64,000 nucleotides of DNA from contig OZ243946.1 of the NCBI GenBank assembly GCA_965214285.1, positions 1,240,001-1,304,000 of the forward strand, given 5' to 3'. Of the stretch, positions 1 through 8,265 are shown piece after piece. The notes beneath the pieces are model-generated. The model made no database searches, was not told where the DNA came from, and saw nothing but the letters and a program-made list of their open reading frames with translations. Source of the DNA: G963422745 sp965214285 (lineage in GTDB: Bacteria > Actinomycetota > Acidimicrobiia > Acidimicrobiales > Aldehydirespiratoraceae). How positions within the stretch are numbered: the stretch's first letter is position 1; every line of letters begins with the position of its first letter. The translations under genes and the position numbers were made by a program.

Positions 1-6
1 CGCGCT

Positions 7-501
7 ATGACCGCTGACGGCGACCGCCCGCCGTTTCGGGTCGGGATGGGATTCGACATCCACGCCCGCAGCGACGATCCGGACCGGGTGCTGGTGCTCG
101 GCGGGGTGCGCTTCGACGACGAGGTCGGCCTCACAGCCCACAGCGACGGCGACGTGGTGGCCCACGCCTGCGCCGAGGCGCTGCTGGGAGCGGCCGGCCT
201 GGGCGACATCGGCGAGATGTTCCCCGACACCGACCCGGCGCTGGCAAGCGCGGACAGCATCGGCCTGCTGCGCCGCGTTGCCGCCGCCGTGGTTGATGCG
301 GGCTGGCAGCCCGGCAACGTCGACTGCTCGGTGGTGCTCGACTCGCCGAGGATCGCGCCCGTCAAGGCCCGCATGCAGCAGCGCCTCTCCGAAGCCATCG
401 GTGCGCCGGTGACGGTCAGCGGCCGGCGCAGCGAGGGCCTGGGCGCTCTCGGGCGGGGCGAGGGCATCGCCGCCTGGGCCGTCGCGCTCGTCTGGCGATG
501 A
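7..501 (+). CDS. ispF: 2-C-methyl-D-erythritol 2,4-cyclodiphosphate synthase
   Basis: IspF converts CDP-methylerythritol 2-phosphate to the cyclic diphosphate in the non-mevalonate isoprenoid pathway in the cytosol. The 164-residue protein has the family's usual length. The metal-binding motif GFDIHA (Asp17, His19), the AHSDGD motif (residues 44-49) and the GDIGEMFPDTDP stretch (67-78) are present, as is the C-terminal GRRSEGLGALGRGEG segment. The ATG at 7 overlaps a TGA at 8-10 that would end an upstream gene lying outside the window (often ispD in this setting; not visible here). The stop overlaps the next gene by 4 nt (ATGA), so the two are probably co-translated. Confidence 0.96.
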   Translation: MTADGDRPPFRVGMGFDIHARSDDPDRVLVLGGVRFDDEVGLTAHSDGDVVAHACAEALLGAAGLGDIGEMFPDTDPALASADSIGLLRRVAAAVVDAGWQPGNVDCSVVLDSPRIAPVKARMQQRLSEAIGAPVTVSGRRSEGLGALGRGEGIAAWAVALVWR

Positions 502-1529
502 CCGCCAAGTCCCGGCCCTCCGGCGGCAAGCCCCGCAGCCGCCCAGCCAAGGGTCGATCCGGCGGCGCAGCGAACCGTCAGGCCGGCGCCCCCTCCAAGG
601 GTCCGGCCAAGAGCAGAGCCGGCGGCAAGGGCCGGCCCAAGCAGTCCGCCGGCCCGCGACAGTCAGCCGGTCGCAAGCAGGCCCGCAAAGGCCCGCCGCG
701 CCGCGGCGCACCCCGCCGCAAAGGACAGCGAGGCAGCACCCCGCTGCGCAGCGACGACGCCGACCGGCGCAAGACCCTGGGCGGCGAGCAGGTCGAGGGC
801 CGCCACGCAGTCCGCGAGCTGCTCATGGCGGGCACCCGGCGCACCCGGGAGGTCGTGTTCGCAGCCGACCTCGACCCGGCCCCGATCCTCGACGACATCA
901 TCGACCTCGCCGATGAGCTCAAGGTGCCGATGCGCGAGATTTCGCGCAGCAGGTTCGAGTCGATGACCCGCACCGACGGCGCCCAAGGCGTCGTGGCAAG
1001 CGCCGCCCCGCTGCGACCCGTCGATCTCGCCGAGCTGCTAGAGCCCGACACCGACGGCACGGCGCCGTTCCTGCTGTTGCTCGACAGCGTGACCGACCCC
1101 CGCAATCTGGGCGCCATCCTGCGCACCGCCGAGTGCGCCGGCGTGAGCGGCGTGGTCCTGCCCCGCCACCGGGCCGCCCGCATCACGCCCACGGTCGCCA
1201 AGGCGTCCGCCGGCGCGGTCGAGCATCTGCGCATGGCCGTCGTCGGCGGGCTGGCGGCGGCGATGAAGACCATCAGCGCCAAGGGCATCTGGACCGTGGG
1301 GCTCGACTCGACCGGCGACCGTTCGGTGTTCGACCTGGCGATGGCCGCCGAGCCGCTGGCGCTGGTGCTCGGCGCCGAGGGGGCGGGCCTGTCGCGGCTG
1401 GTGCGAGAGCGCTGCGACACCGTGGCAGCCATCCCGCTCAACGGCGTGATCGCCTCGCTGAATGTCGCCAACGCGGCCGCCGTTGCCTGTTTCGAGATTG
1501 CCCGGCAGCGCAGCCGACCGCTGCGCTAG
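498..1529 (+). CDS. rlmB: TrmH/SpoU-family 23S rRNA (guanosine-2'-O)-methyltransferase, RlmB-like
   Basis: This is a SPOUT-class RNA 2'-O-methyltransferase, most like RlmB, which methylates a guanosine in the 23S rRNA peptidyl-transferase region. The three SpoU motifs are visible in the C-terminal half: DPRNLGAILRTAECAG, LVLGAEGAGLSRL and the IPLNGVIASLNVANA knot motif. The SpoU substrate-binding segment starts near residue 96 (GEQVEGRHAVRELL). The first ~85 residues are a Lys/Arg/Gly/Pro-rich disordered tail, an extension common in actinobacterial members and probably RNA-binding. The start overlaps the ispF stop by 4 nt. The exact target nucleotide is inferred from family membership. Confidence 0.9.
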   Translation: MTAKSRPSGGKPRSRPAKGRSGGAANRQAGAPSKGPAKSRAGGKGRPKQSAGPRQSAGRKQARKGPPRRGAPRRKGQRGSTPLRSDDADRRKTLGGEQVEGRHAVRELLMAGTRRTREVVFAADLDPAPILDDIIDLADELKVPMREISRSRFESMTRTDGAQGVVASAAPLRPVDLAELLEPDTDGTAPFLLLLDSVTDPRNLGAILRTAECAGVSGVVLPRHRAARITPTVAKASAGAVEHLRMAVVGGLAAAMKTISAKGIWTVGLDSTGDRSVFDLAMAAEPLALVLGAEGAGLSRLVRERCDTVAAIPLNGVIASLNVANAAAVACFEIARQRSRPLR

Positions 1530-1532
1530 CTT
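1527..1532 (+). promoter_or_regulatory. -10 element (TAGCTT) of a leaderless promoter
   Basis: TAGCTT lies exactly 6 nt before the ATG of the MacA-like gene at 1539 and overlaps the stop codon of the preceding gene. This matches the TAnnnT-N6/7-start pattern seen at nine other genes here. No -35 hexamer is evident. Confidence 0.5.
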
Positions 1533-1538
1533 GCGGCC

Positions 1539-3239
1539 ATGCAACCCCCGGGCAGCGAGGTCGCCCGCAGCGAAGACCTCGACTTCATGTCCGATGCGCC
1601 GCCAAGGCGCTTTCGTGACGCCCGCCCTGCGCTGAAGCTGCTGGGCGTCGTGCTGGTCACCTGCGTGGTCGCGGGCGCGGCGGGGCTGTGGATCGGGAGC
1701 AGGGTCCGCTCGCCGGCGCAGATCGCCGCGGAGGCCGAGGCGCCCCCGGCGTCGCTCATCACGGCCGCCGTCGAAGAGCGGGTCATCACCGAGCGCTTCA
1801 GCGTCGTCGGCCACATCCGCGTCGGGCAGGTCAGCGACGCCTCGCTGCTGCCCCCCGAGGGCGGATCGTCGGTGGTGACGCTGCTGGCTGCCGAAGCGGG
1901 CGACACGATCGGCGCCGGGGCGCTGCTGGCTGAGGTCGCAGGCCGCCCGGTCTTTGCCGTGCACGGGCTGACCCCCGTGTACCGCACGATCAGCCCCGGC
2001 GACAGCGGCGCCGACGTCGACCAGCTCCAGGCGACGCTGGTGACCGCCGGCTTCCTCGCAGCGGCGTCGGCCACGTTCGACGCTGCGGCGCAGGCCGCCG
2101 TGCGGGCCATGTACCAGGCAGCGGGCTACGAGCCGGCCGAGGCCGCCGTCGACCTGGATTCCGCCGCCGACGACGTGGAGTCCGCAGAGGCCGCCGTCAA
2201 GGCCGCCGAAAGGACTCTGGCGGCGTCGACCAAGGCCGCGGCCCTGGCGGTCACCTCCGCGGAGACGGAGCTGCAGAACGCCAAGGCCGACCAGGCCGCA
2301 ACCGATACCAAGGCCGCCCTGGCGGTCACCGAGGCTCAGGCCCGCGCCTCGGACCTGCGAGAGACCCTCGCTGAGCTGCGAGCAGACGACACCGCCACAG
2401 CGACCGAGATCAGAGACGCCGAGACCGCCGTGCTCACAGCAGACAACGACGTCAAGCGCGCCGAGGCCGACAAGACAGCGGCGGCCACCGCTGCGGCCGG
2501 CCGGGTGAAGGTGGCCGACAAGGCGCTCAGCGATGCCCGCTCCGCATCGGTCACAGCCGGCGAGAAGGCTGCCGTGGCCGCGGCCAAGCAAGCTCTCGCG
2601 GATGCCAGAGCGCGACTGGCGGAGGCGCGCCTGCGCAGCGGCGTGGTGGTGCCCGGCGCCGAGATCGTTGCCGTGTCGCCGCTCCCGGCGACGATCGCCG
2701 CGGTCGGCCTCGTCGTGGGCACCCCTGCGCCCGGCGCCGCGGCCTGGACGTTCTCGGCGGGCGGCCCGATAGTGGAGGCCTACGTCATCGCCGCCCAGCG
2801 CTCGGCGATATCCGTCGGCGACAGCGCCTCGCTGAGCGTCGCGGGCAGCGAGATCGTCGGCCACGTCGAGCACATCGACGCCCAGACGTCCGCTTCGCCC
2901 AGGGGATTCGATGGCCACCGGGTGGTGATCCGCACCGCTGCGCCGATCCCTGTCGAGGCGCTCGGCACGGAGACCCAGACGACCATCGAGTCCGAGCTGA
3001 CCGACGGGCCGGTGCGGGCGGTGCCGGTCACGGCGGTGAGCGTCGACACGGACGGCAGCCCGTTCGTCACCGAGGTCGCCGCCGACGGCTCGCACGTCGA
3101 GCACCCGGTGCGCCTCGGCGCCTCCGCGGCGGGCTATGTGGAGCTGCTGGCCGACGGGACCGGCCAAGCCGGCGAGTCGGGCGCGACCGGCGAAGGGCCG
3201 CTCGCCGTCGGCGCCACGGTGCTGCTGGCGGCGCAGTGA
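1539..3239 (+). CDS. MacA-like membrane fusion protein with peptidoglycan-binding domain (module 1)
   Basis: Predicted periplasmic-adaptor-type subunit of a MacAB-like ABC exporter, anchored in the membrane and facing the cell wall. Residues 32-53 form one transmembrane helix. A PG_binding_1-like repeat follows at about 150-197 (ISPGDSGADVDQLQATL). A long Ala/Glu/Lys-rich coiled coil spans about 203-368, and the C-terminal part is beta-rich, as in HlyD/MacA adaptors. The ATG at 1539 sits 6 nt after TAGCTT, so a leaderless mRNA is likely; a second ATG at 1587 is possible. The ATPase gene overlaps its 3' end. A monoderm host would lack a TolC partner, so the adaptor probably contacts peptidoglycan. 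The exported substrate is unknown. Confidence 0.85.
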   Translation: MQPPGSEVARSEDLDFMSDAPPRRFRDARPALKLLGVVLVTCVVAGAAGLWIGSRVRSPAQIAAEAEAPPASLITAAVEERVITERFSVVGHIRVGQVSDASLLPPEGGSSVVTLLAAEAGDTIGAGALLAEVAGRPVFAVHGLTPVYRTISPGDSGADVDQLQATLVTAGFLAAASATFDAAAQAAVRAMYQAAGYEPAEAAVDLDSAADDVESAEAAVKAAERTLAASTKAAALAVTSAETELQNAKADQAATDTKAALAVTEAQARASDLRETLAELRADDTATATEIRDAETAVLTADNDVKRAEADKTAAATAAAGRVKVADKALSDARSASVTAGEKAAVAAAKQALADARARLAEARLRSGVVVPGAEIVAVSPLPATIAAVGLVVGTPAPGAAAWTFSAGGPIVEAYVIAAQRSAISVGDSASLSVAGSEIVGHVEHIDAQTSASPRGFDGHRVVIRTAAPIPVEALGTETQTTIESELTDGPVRAVPVTAVSVDTDGSPFVTEVAADGSHVEHPVRLGASAAGYVELLADGTGQAGESGATGEGPLAVGATVLLAAQ

Positions 3240-3940
3240 CAGCCTCGGCAGCGCCGACAGCGCAGCCTCTGGTGGAGCTGCGGGAGGTCGCCCGCACCTT
3301 CGGCGGCGCCTCGCCGGTCGAGGCCGTGCGCCCAACCGACCTGCGCATGCACGCCGGCGAGTTCGTCTCGATCTCGGGTCCCTCGGGCTCGGGCAAGTCC
3401 ACCCTGCTGAACCTGCTCGGGCTGCTGGACCGCCCGACCGCCGGCCAGTACCTGCTGCGAGGCCGCGACGTGGCCCGCCTGCCCGAGAAGGCCCGCACCC
3501 GCGAGCGCAGCCGCACCATCGGCTTCGTCTTCCAGTCGTTCCATCTGCTCGACGGCCGCAGCACCACCGAGAACGTCGCCCTGCCGCTGCTCTACCAGCA
3601 GGTGACCCGACCGCAGCGGATCGCCGCGGCCGGCCGTTGCCTGCGCCAGGTAGGGCTCGGCCACCGAGCCAGGGCCGGCACCGAGACCCTCTCGGGCGGG
3701 GAGCGCCAGCGCGTGGCCATCGCGCGGGCGATGGTGACCGGCCCGGCGATGCTGCTCTGCGACGAGCCGACCGGCAACCTCGACTCGGCGAGCTCGGCCG
3801 CGGTCGTCGATCAGCTGGAGGAGCTGAACTCCCTCGGGGTGACCGTCGTGCTGGTCACCCACGACCCGGCGCTGGCGGCCCGTGCGGCGCGCCAGCTGCA
3901 TGTGCACGACGGCGTCCTCACGGAGTCGGCCGCGTCGTGA
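3236..3940 (+). CDS. MacB/LolD-type ABC transporter ATPase (module 1)
   Basis: Cytoplasmic ATPase of the MacAB-like exporter. All ABC motifs are intact: Walker A GPSGSGKS (48-55), Q-loop Gln100 in FVFQSFHLL, signature LSGGERQR (152-159), Walker B AMLLCDEPTG (171-180) and the H-loop in VTHD. The FVFQSFHLL segment and the VALPLLY stretch are typical of the LolD/MacB/FtsE group. The GTG start at 3236 overlaps the adaptor stop by 4 nt, and the stop overlaps the permease GTG in the same way. This gives strict adaptor-ATPase-permease coupling. At 234 residues it has the usual length for a separate ATPase; MacB of E. coli is a fusion with the permease. Confidence 0.93.
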   Translation: MTASAAPTAQPLVELREVARTFGGASPVEAVRPTDLRMHAGEFVSISGPSGSGKSTLLNLLGLLDRPTAGQYLLRGRDVARLPEKARTRERSRTIGFVFQSFHLLDGRSTTENVALPLLYQQVTRPQRIAAAGRCLRQVGLGHRARAGTETLSGGERQRVAIARAMVTGPAMLLCDEPTGNLDSASSAAVVDQLEELNSLGVTVVLVTHDPALAARAARQLHVHDGVLTESAAS

Positions 3941-5112
3941 GGCGACGCCTCGGCTCGGCGCTCGACCTGCTGGACGAGGCGGCGTCGTCGATCGCACGGC
4001 GCAAGTCCCGCTCGGCGCTGACCGCTCTGGGCACGCTGCTGGGCGTGGCGACCTTCGTGGCCACGATCTCGCTCAGCGCCACCACCGCGGCGGAGGTGGC
4101 GAGCCGTTTCGACCTGCTGGAGGCGACCTCCGTCGTCGTCTTCGACGCCAACACGTCGGACCCGACCAGAGCGCTGCCCCCCGATGCCGACGAGCGGATC
4201 GCCGGGCTCAACGGCGTAGTGGCCGGCGGCCGGATGTGGCCCATCGACACCCAGCGCGGGGTGGCCGCGGTGAGCGCCGTGGGGCCTCCGGCGTTCGAGA
4301 ACCTGGCCGTGGTGGCGGCGTCGGCGGGTTTCATCTCGGCGGCGAAGCCGTCCTGGAGCGCCGGCGGGCTGCCCGCGGACGACAGCCTTGCGATGGCGGT
4401 GCTGGGGAGCGCAGCCGCGCAGCGCCTCGGGAACGTGACCGTGGGCGACTCGGTGAACGTCGATGGCGTCAGCCTGGTCGTGGCTGGGGTGCTCGAAGAC
4501 GTGGCCCGCTCGCCGGACCTGCTGTTGAGCGTGGTCGTGTCCGACGCCAAGGCGGAGCAGACCTGGGGACAGCCGGCCGACGACGAGCAGGCGCTCATCG
4601 ACGTAGATCTGGGCGCTGCTGTCCAGGTCGCCGCAGAGGCGCCGCTGGCGCTGCGGCCCGACGATCCCGACCGTCTGGTTGCCTACAGCCCGCCCAGCCC
4701 GGAGTCGCTGCGCACCGACGTGGAGGGGGACCTGAGCGTGCTGATCCTGGTGATGGCCGGCATCACGATGCTCATCGGCGGGGTCGGGATCGCCAACACG
4801 ACCCTGATCTCGGTCTTCGAGCGCGTGCACGAGATCGGGCTGCGCCGGGCGGTCGGCGCCAGCCGCGGCGGGATCGCTGCGCAGTTCCTCGTCGAGGCGA
4901 CGGTGCTGGGCTTTCTGGGCGGGGCTGTCGGGGCGGTAGTGGGCACGCTGGTGACTGTGGTCGTGGCGGCGGTCCGCGACGTGACCCCGATCGTCGAGCC
5001 TCTCGGCGTGGCGGCGGCGCCGGTCCTCGGCTCGCTGGTCGGCCTGCTGGCCGGCCTCTACCCGTCGCTGCGGGCTGCCGCCTTGGAGCCCCTCGAAGCC
5101 CTCCGCCGATGA
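3937..5112 (+). CDS. MacB-like ABC transporter permease, FtsX family (module 1)
   Basis: Permease of the first MacAB-like exporter, 391 residues from the GTG at 3937. Topology follows the type VII ABC pattern: one N-terminal helix (about residues 28-52), a large extracytoplasmic MacB_PCD-like domain, then three C-terminal helices of the FtsX domain. The conserved coupling stretch ISVFERVHEIGLRRAVGASR lies between the second and third helices. The start overlaps the ATPase stop by 4 nt. The gene ends 121 nt before the I36-like gene start, with a clear promoter between, so the downstream cluster has its own transcription start. Confidence 0.9.
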   Translation: MRRRLGSALDLLDEAASSIARRKSRSALTALGTLLGVATFVATISLSATTAAEVASRFDLLEATSVVVFDANTSDPTRALPPDADERIAGLNGVVAGGRMWPIDTQRGVAAVSAVGPPAFENLAVVAASAGFISAAKPSWSAGGLPADDSLAMAVLGSAAAQRLGNVTVGDSVNVDGVSLVVAGVLEDVARSPDLLLSVVVSDAKAEQTWGQPADDEQALIDVDLGAAVQVAAEAPLALRPDDPDRLVAYSPPSPESLRTDVEGDLSVLILVMAGITMLIGGVGIANTTLISVFERVHEIGLRRAVGASRGGIAAQFLVEATVLGFLGGAVGAVVGTLVTVVVAAVRDVTPIVEPLGVAAAPVLGSLVGLLAGLYPSLRAAALEPLEALRR

Positions 5113-5149
5113 GGCCCGGCGTCGCCCGGCTCGGCTGACCCGCCGCAGG

Positions 5150-5179
5150 TTGCTTTGTCAGCGGGGGAGCCCCTATACT
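5150..5179 (+). promoter_or_regulatory. Sigma-70-type promoter of the I36-like gene
   Basis: TTGCTT at 5150-5155 and TATACT at 5174-5179 are separated by 18 nt. A start near A5186 would place a stem-loop almost at the 5' end of the mRNA. This promoter differs from the bipartite element used upstream of the neighbouring lipoproteins. Confidence 0.6.
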
Positions 5180-5188
5180 TCGTACAAG

Positions 5189-5211
5189 CCCTCAGCGAGA
5201 TCCGCTGGGGG
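5189..5211 (+). promoter_or_regulatory. 5'-UTR stem-loop, copy 1
   Basis: CCCTCAGCG and CGCTGGGGG form a 9-bp stem (one T-G wobble) around the loop AGATC. It begins a few nt after the predicted transcription start and ends about 10 nt before the AGGAG ribosome binding site at 5223. The same structure recurs at 6904 and 8221. Confidence 0.65.
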
Positions 5212-5233
5212 TCCGACAAGGCAGGAGAAGCCG

Positions 5234-5632
5234 ATGAAGAAGACCATCACCCCGATAGCGATCGCAGTCTGCGCGGTCCTAGTGCTCGCGACGGGCGCGG
5301 CGATCGCAGAACGGGATCCGCACACGCACAGAGTGCAACCAGGCCGTGAGCAAGATGCACCCGCTGGATGTTCACGTGGAGCGTTGTGCGTCTACGAAGA
5401 CGCGGACTTTGGGGGCCGTAGGTACCAGTTCTTCGGCACGAACCGGAGTTGGGCCCGATGGAGGATCAACAACAACGATTCGTCTGCCTACAACAACGGA
5501 AGGACCGGTATGGCCGTTGAGGTGTACAACACGGCCTGGCGCGGCTCGTCCTACTGTCTGCGCAAGGGGCACGGCTACAGGTGGGTGCCGCAAAATTATG
5601 GCTCCGCAAATCGCTGGCGATGGGGGTGTTAG
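5234..5632 (+). CDS. Secreted peptidase inhibitor I36 / beta-gamma-crystallin-like protein
   Basis: Small secreted protein of 132 residues. A Sec signal peptide (MKKTITPIAIAVCAVL, cleavage probably after AIA) precedes a mature domain with CVYEDADFGGRRYQF and a later SSYC..., the Greek-key crystallin-like pattern of peptidase inhibitor family I36 (type: Streptomyces metalloproteinase inhibitor). The mature part has four cysteines, so two disulfides are plausible. The ATG at 5234 follows AGGAG by 6 nt; the longer frame from 5150 is not supported. The leader DNA is nearly identical to that of the lipoproteins at 6949 and 8266, but the lipobox is absent. A lipoprotein gene follows 32 nt downstream. 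Protease inhibition is inferred; a wall-binding or antibacterial role is also possible. Confidence 0.75.
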   Translation: MKKTITPIAIAVCAVLVLATGAAIAERDPHTHRVQPGREQDAPAGCSRGALCVYEDADFGGRRYQFFGTNRSWARWRINNNDSSAYNNGRTGMAVEVYNTAWRGSSYCLRKGHGYRWVPQNYGSANRWRWGC

Positions 5633-5664
5633 CGAGGCGGCCCGTGACATTCTAGGAGCCTCCT

Positions 5665-6783
5665 ATGGGCCGGTCAGCAGGGAGCTTCAAGCGACGTGTA
5701 GTCGTGGTCGGGCTGGCTGTCGGTTCTGTAGTCTCTGGCTGCGCGGGCGACAGCGGTGGCGACGTCGGCCAGGCCGGTGACAGTGCCGGTAGCCTGGCTG
5801 AAGACGGTTCTGCTGCGGATGTATCGCCGGAGCCAGGTTCGGGCGTTGCCGGTTTGTCGGAGCCTCCGAACCCGGCCCTGCAGTTCTGGGGCGGGTCGAA
5901 CGCGGTGGACCGCAATCTAATCGTACCCGTTGACGATCTCATCTTCCTGGAGGAAGCACAGCAAGAACTGATCAGCCGCTGCATGGAACGACAGGGATTC
6001 CAGTTCACACCGGTCAAAGTTGAACCGCACCTGTTGTCGGGACCGTTGGACAATCTCAACATGTTCTGGCTGCAGAGCCTTGAACAGGCAGAGCAGTGGG
6101 GCTACGGTGGCCCCTCAGCGTTCAGGAACGAGGACGCTCCAGGAGGTGTGCCGTCGTTCACGGACCCCGATGCTGAGTATCTCAACCAACTGAGTCAGAA
6201 GGAATTGGATTCATACGATGACGCGCTAATGGGTACAGGACTCGAGACAACGGAAGCGGAGGCAAGACTGTTGGAAGAGGACCACGCGCGCGGAGAATAT
6301 GTGGAGATGTGGATGAACACCGACGGCTGCATAGGAACCACCGAGGCCGCGATCTATGGCGACCTCAGCCAGTTCATGCGACTCAATTTTATCGTCCGCA
6401 GCTCGATTCGCAACGACGTCAAGGCACGCGTGGAGGCTGCATCCGTGTTCGTCGAGGCTGTTGATGACTGGCAGGAGTGCATGCAACAGCAAGGCTACGA
6501 GTTTGATGATCCCTGGGGTGCTCTCGATGCTGTCGGAGATGCCTACTACGGAATTCCGCCATACGACACGCTTACACCCGAGGAAGTCACGGCCCTTGAG
6601 ACCCAGATCGCGACGGCCGATGGCCGTTGTGCTGAGGAGACGGGCCTGTTCGACGTTGCCGAGAGCGAGCTTGCTCAGGCGGTGCGAGACGTCACGGCTG
6701 AGCGTGAGGGCGAGATTCTCGGCTACCGGGAGATGATCGCCACGGCGGTCGACAACGCCAAAGCCCTCCTCGCATCCAGCTGA
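5665..6783 (+). CDS. Four-cysteine lipoprotein family, member 1
   Basis: I do not recognise a named family. The 372-residue protein has a lipoprotein signal with lipobox VSGC (Cys26), a Gly/Ser/Glu-rich linker to about residue 65, then a folded domain. Four further cysteines sit in motifs shared by all seven paralogues in this window: SRCMERQGF (Cys106), TDGC (Cys222), WQECMQQQGY (Cys272) and ADGRC (Cys322). The conserved EQWGYGG and ALMG motifs lie between the first two. AGGAG at 5654-5658 precedes the ATG. It follows the I36-like gene by 32 nt, so the pair is probably one transcript. The sequence is visibly AT-richer than the exporter genes. Two disulfides are inferred. Confidence 0.85.
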   Translation: MGRSAGSFKRRVVVVGLAVGSVVSGCAGDSGGDVGQAGDSAGSLAEDGSAADVSPEPGSGVAGLSEPPNPALQFWGGSNAVDRNLIVPVDDLIFLEEAQQELISRCMERQGFQFTPVKVEPHLLSGPLDNLNMFWLQSLEQAEQWGYGGPSAFRNEDAPGGVPSFTDPDAEYLNQLSQKELDSYDDALMGTGLETTEAEARLLEEDHARGEYVEMWMNTDGCIGTTEAAIYGDLSQFMRLNFIVRSSIRNDVKARVEAASVFVEAVDDWQECMQQQGYEFDDPWGALDAVGDAYYGIPPYDTLTPEEVTALETQIATADGRCAEETGLFDVAESELAQAVRDVTAEREGEILGYREMIATAVDNAKALLASS

Positions 6784-6847
6784 CGGCTGACGGGCTGGCT
6801 GATCCCGCACGGGTCCTCTCAGAGGCCGGATGGCGGCCCGGCGAGAC

Positions 6848-6891
6848 GATCGCGATTGCCTTCCGAGATTTCGGGTCGTGCCGGACACATA
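6848..6891 (+). promoter_or_regulatory. Bipartite promoter/operator-like element, copy A
   Basis: GATCGC at 6848 and GGGTCGTGCCGGACACATA at 6873-6891 start 25 nt apart. The same pair with identical spacing occurs upstream of 8266, 10210 and 29548. It ends 12 nt before the UTR stem-loop, so it is placed as a promoter would be. It does not fit the TAnnnT pattern of other genes here. Confidence 0.65.
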
Positions 6892-6903
6892 CCGGGGTAC
6901 AAG

Positions 6904-6926
6904 CCCTCGGCGAAGTCCGCTGAGGG
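6904..6926 (+). promoter_or_regulatory. 5'-UTR stem-loop, copy 2
   Basis: CCCTCGGCG and CGCTGAGGG pair around AAGTC. Compared with copies 1 and 3 there are two base changes in the stem; both keep pairing (A-T to G-T and T-G to T-A). This argues that the RNA structure is maintained. AGGAG at 6939 follows. Confidence 0.65.
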
Positions 6927-6948
6927 CACGAACAGGCAGGAGAAGCCG

Positions 6949-8100
6949 ATGAGAAAGACCATCACCCCGATAGCGATCGCAGTCTGCGCGGCCCTGGCGT
7001 TCGCTGGCTGCGCGGGCGACAGCGGCCAGGCCGGCCCTGGTTCCGGCAGCAGCGGGCAGTCCGGCGGTGGGGACGGCAGCCAGCCCGATGCCGGTTCTGC
7101 CGCGGCCGTCGCTTCGGAGCCAGGCTCAGACGCTGCCGGCTCGTCGGAGGCTCTGGGTACGGCGGGCACGCCGAATCCTGCGGTGCAGTTCTGGGCGGGG
7201 TCGAAAGCGGTGGACCGCAACCTGATCGTGCGCGTTGACGATCTCGCTTTCCTGACGGAGGCTCAAGAGGAGCTCATCAGCCGCTGCATGGAGCGGCAAG
7301 GTTTCCAGTATACTCCGGCCGACTTCGAACGGTTCCCGGTAACGGGGCCGTTGGACTCCATCAATTTGTTCTGGCTGCAAAGCCTGGAACAGGCAGAGCA
7401 GTGGGGCTACGGCGGTCCCTCGGCCTTCGCAAACGAAGACGCTCCAGGAGTGACGCCGTCGTTCACGGACCCCAACGTCGAGTATCTCCAGCAGCTGAGC
7501 CAGCAAGAATTGGATGCATGGGATGCTGCGCTGATGGGCACGACTTCTGCGGGATCCGAGCTGACCGAAGCCGAGAGCCGTCTGCTTGAGGCGGGCGACG
7601 CCGAACTCAACACGAAGTACCTGGAAATCTGGGCAGACGGCGACGGTTGCAGTGTCACTACCGAGAAGGCGATCTATGGCGACCTGGTTCGGTTCTGGCA
7701 GATCAGGCGTGTAATCGGCGGAATTGATGTCGATGTGAAGGCTCGGGTCAAGGCCTCCCCTGATTTCGTCGCAGCTATCGATGCCTGGCAGGTGTGCATG
7801 CAACAGCATGGCTACGACTTCGACGACCCCTTGGGCGCTAACGGGGCTGTCGGAGATGCCTACTACCAGATTCCGCCATACGGGGAGCTGACCCTTGAGG
7901 AAGTCATGGCCATCGAGATTGAGATCGCGACGGCCGATGGGCGCTGCGCCGAGGAGACGGGGCTGTTCGACGTTGCCGAGAGCGAGCTTGCTCGGGTGGT
8001 GCAGGAGGTCATGGCCGAACGGGAAGGCGAGATCCTGGGCTACCGGGAGATGATCGCCACCGCGGTCGAGAACGCCAAGGCCCTCCTCGCCTCCAGCTGA
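6949..8100 (+). CDS. Four-cysteine lipoprotein family, member 2
   Basis: A 383-residue lipoprotein, close paralogue of members 1 and 3. The signal MRKTITPIAIAVCAALAFAGC ends in lipobox FAGC. The same four cysteine motifs follow: SRCMERQGF, GDGC, WQVCMQQHGY and ADGRC, and the C-terminus ends in ...ATAVENAKALLASS as in its neighbours. The ATG at 6949 is preceded by AGGAG; an in-frame extension to 6856 runs through the UTR hairpin and is rejected. It has its own upstream element and stem-loop, so it is a separately transcribed tandem copy. The intergenic region before it is duplicated before member 3. Surface-exposed, membrane-anchored location is expected; function unknown. Confidence 0.85.
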   Translation: MRKTITPIAIAVCAALAFAGCAGDSGQAGPGSGSSGQSGGGDGSQPDAGSAAAVASEPGSDAAGSSEALGTAGTPNPAVQFWAGSKAVDRNLIVRVDDLAFLTEAQEELISRCMERQGFQYTPADFERFPVTGPLDSINLFWLQSLEQAEQWGYGGPSAFANEDAPGVTPSFTDPNVEYLQQLSQQELDAWDAALMGTTSAGSELTEAESRLLEAGDAELNTKYLEIWADGDGCSVTTEKAIYGDLVRFWQIRRVIGGIDVDVKARVKASPDFVAAIDAWQVCMQQHGYDFDDPLGANGAVGDAYYQIPPYGELTLEEVMAIEIEIATADGRCAEETGLFDVAESELARVVQEVMAEREGEILGYREMIATAVENAKALLASS

Positions 8101-8164
8101 CAGCTGACGGGCTGGCTGATCCCGCACGGATCGCTCAGAGGCCAGTGGAGGATCGGGCCGAGTA

Positions 8165-8208
8165 GATCGCGATTGGCTTCGGAGATTCTGGGTCGTGCCG
8201 GACACATA
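8165..8208 (+). promoter_or_regulatory. Bipartite promoter/operator-like element, copy B
   Basis: GATCGC at 8165 and GGGTCGTGCCGGACACATA at 8190-8208, again 25 nt apart, upstream of lipoprotein member 3. The intervening 19 nt are only partly conserved with copy A. Confidence 0.65.
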
Positions 8209-8220
8209 GAGGGTACGAGC

Positions 8221-8243
8221 CCCTCAGCGAGATCCGCTGGGGG
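8221..8243 (+). promoter_or_regulatory. 5'-UTR stem-loop, copy 3
   Basis: Stem and loop are identical to copy 1 (5189-5211). It lies 12 nt after the bipartite element and is followed by CACGAACAGGCAGGAG, the ribosome binding site region shared with copy 2. Confidence 0.65.
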
Positions 8244-8265
8244 CACGAACAGGCAGGAGAAGACG

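Noticed and set aside
1038..3335. 765-residue minus-strand frame antisense to the rRNA methyltransferase and adaptor genes
   Set aside because: GC-rich shadow of real genes on the plus strand; composition is Arg/Gly/His repeats with no family match and no ribosome binding site.
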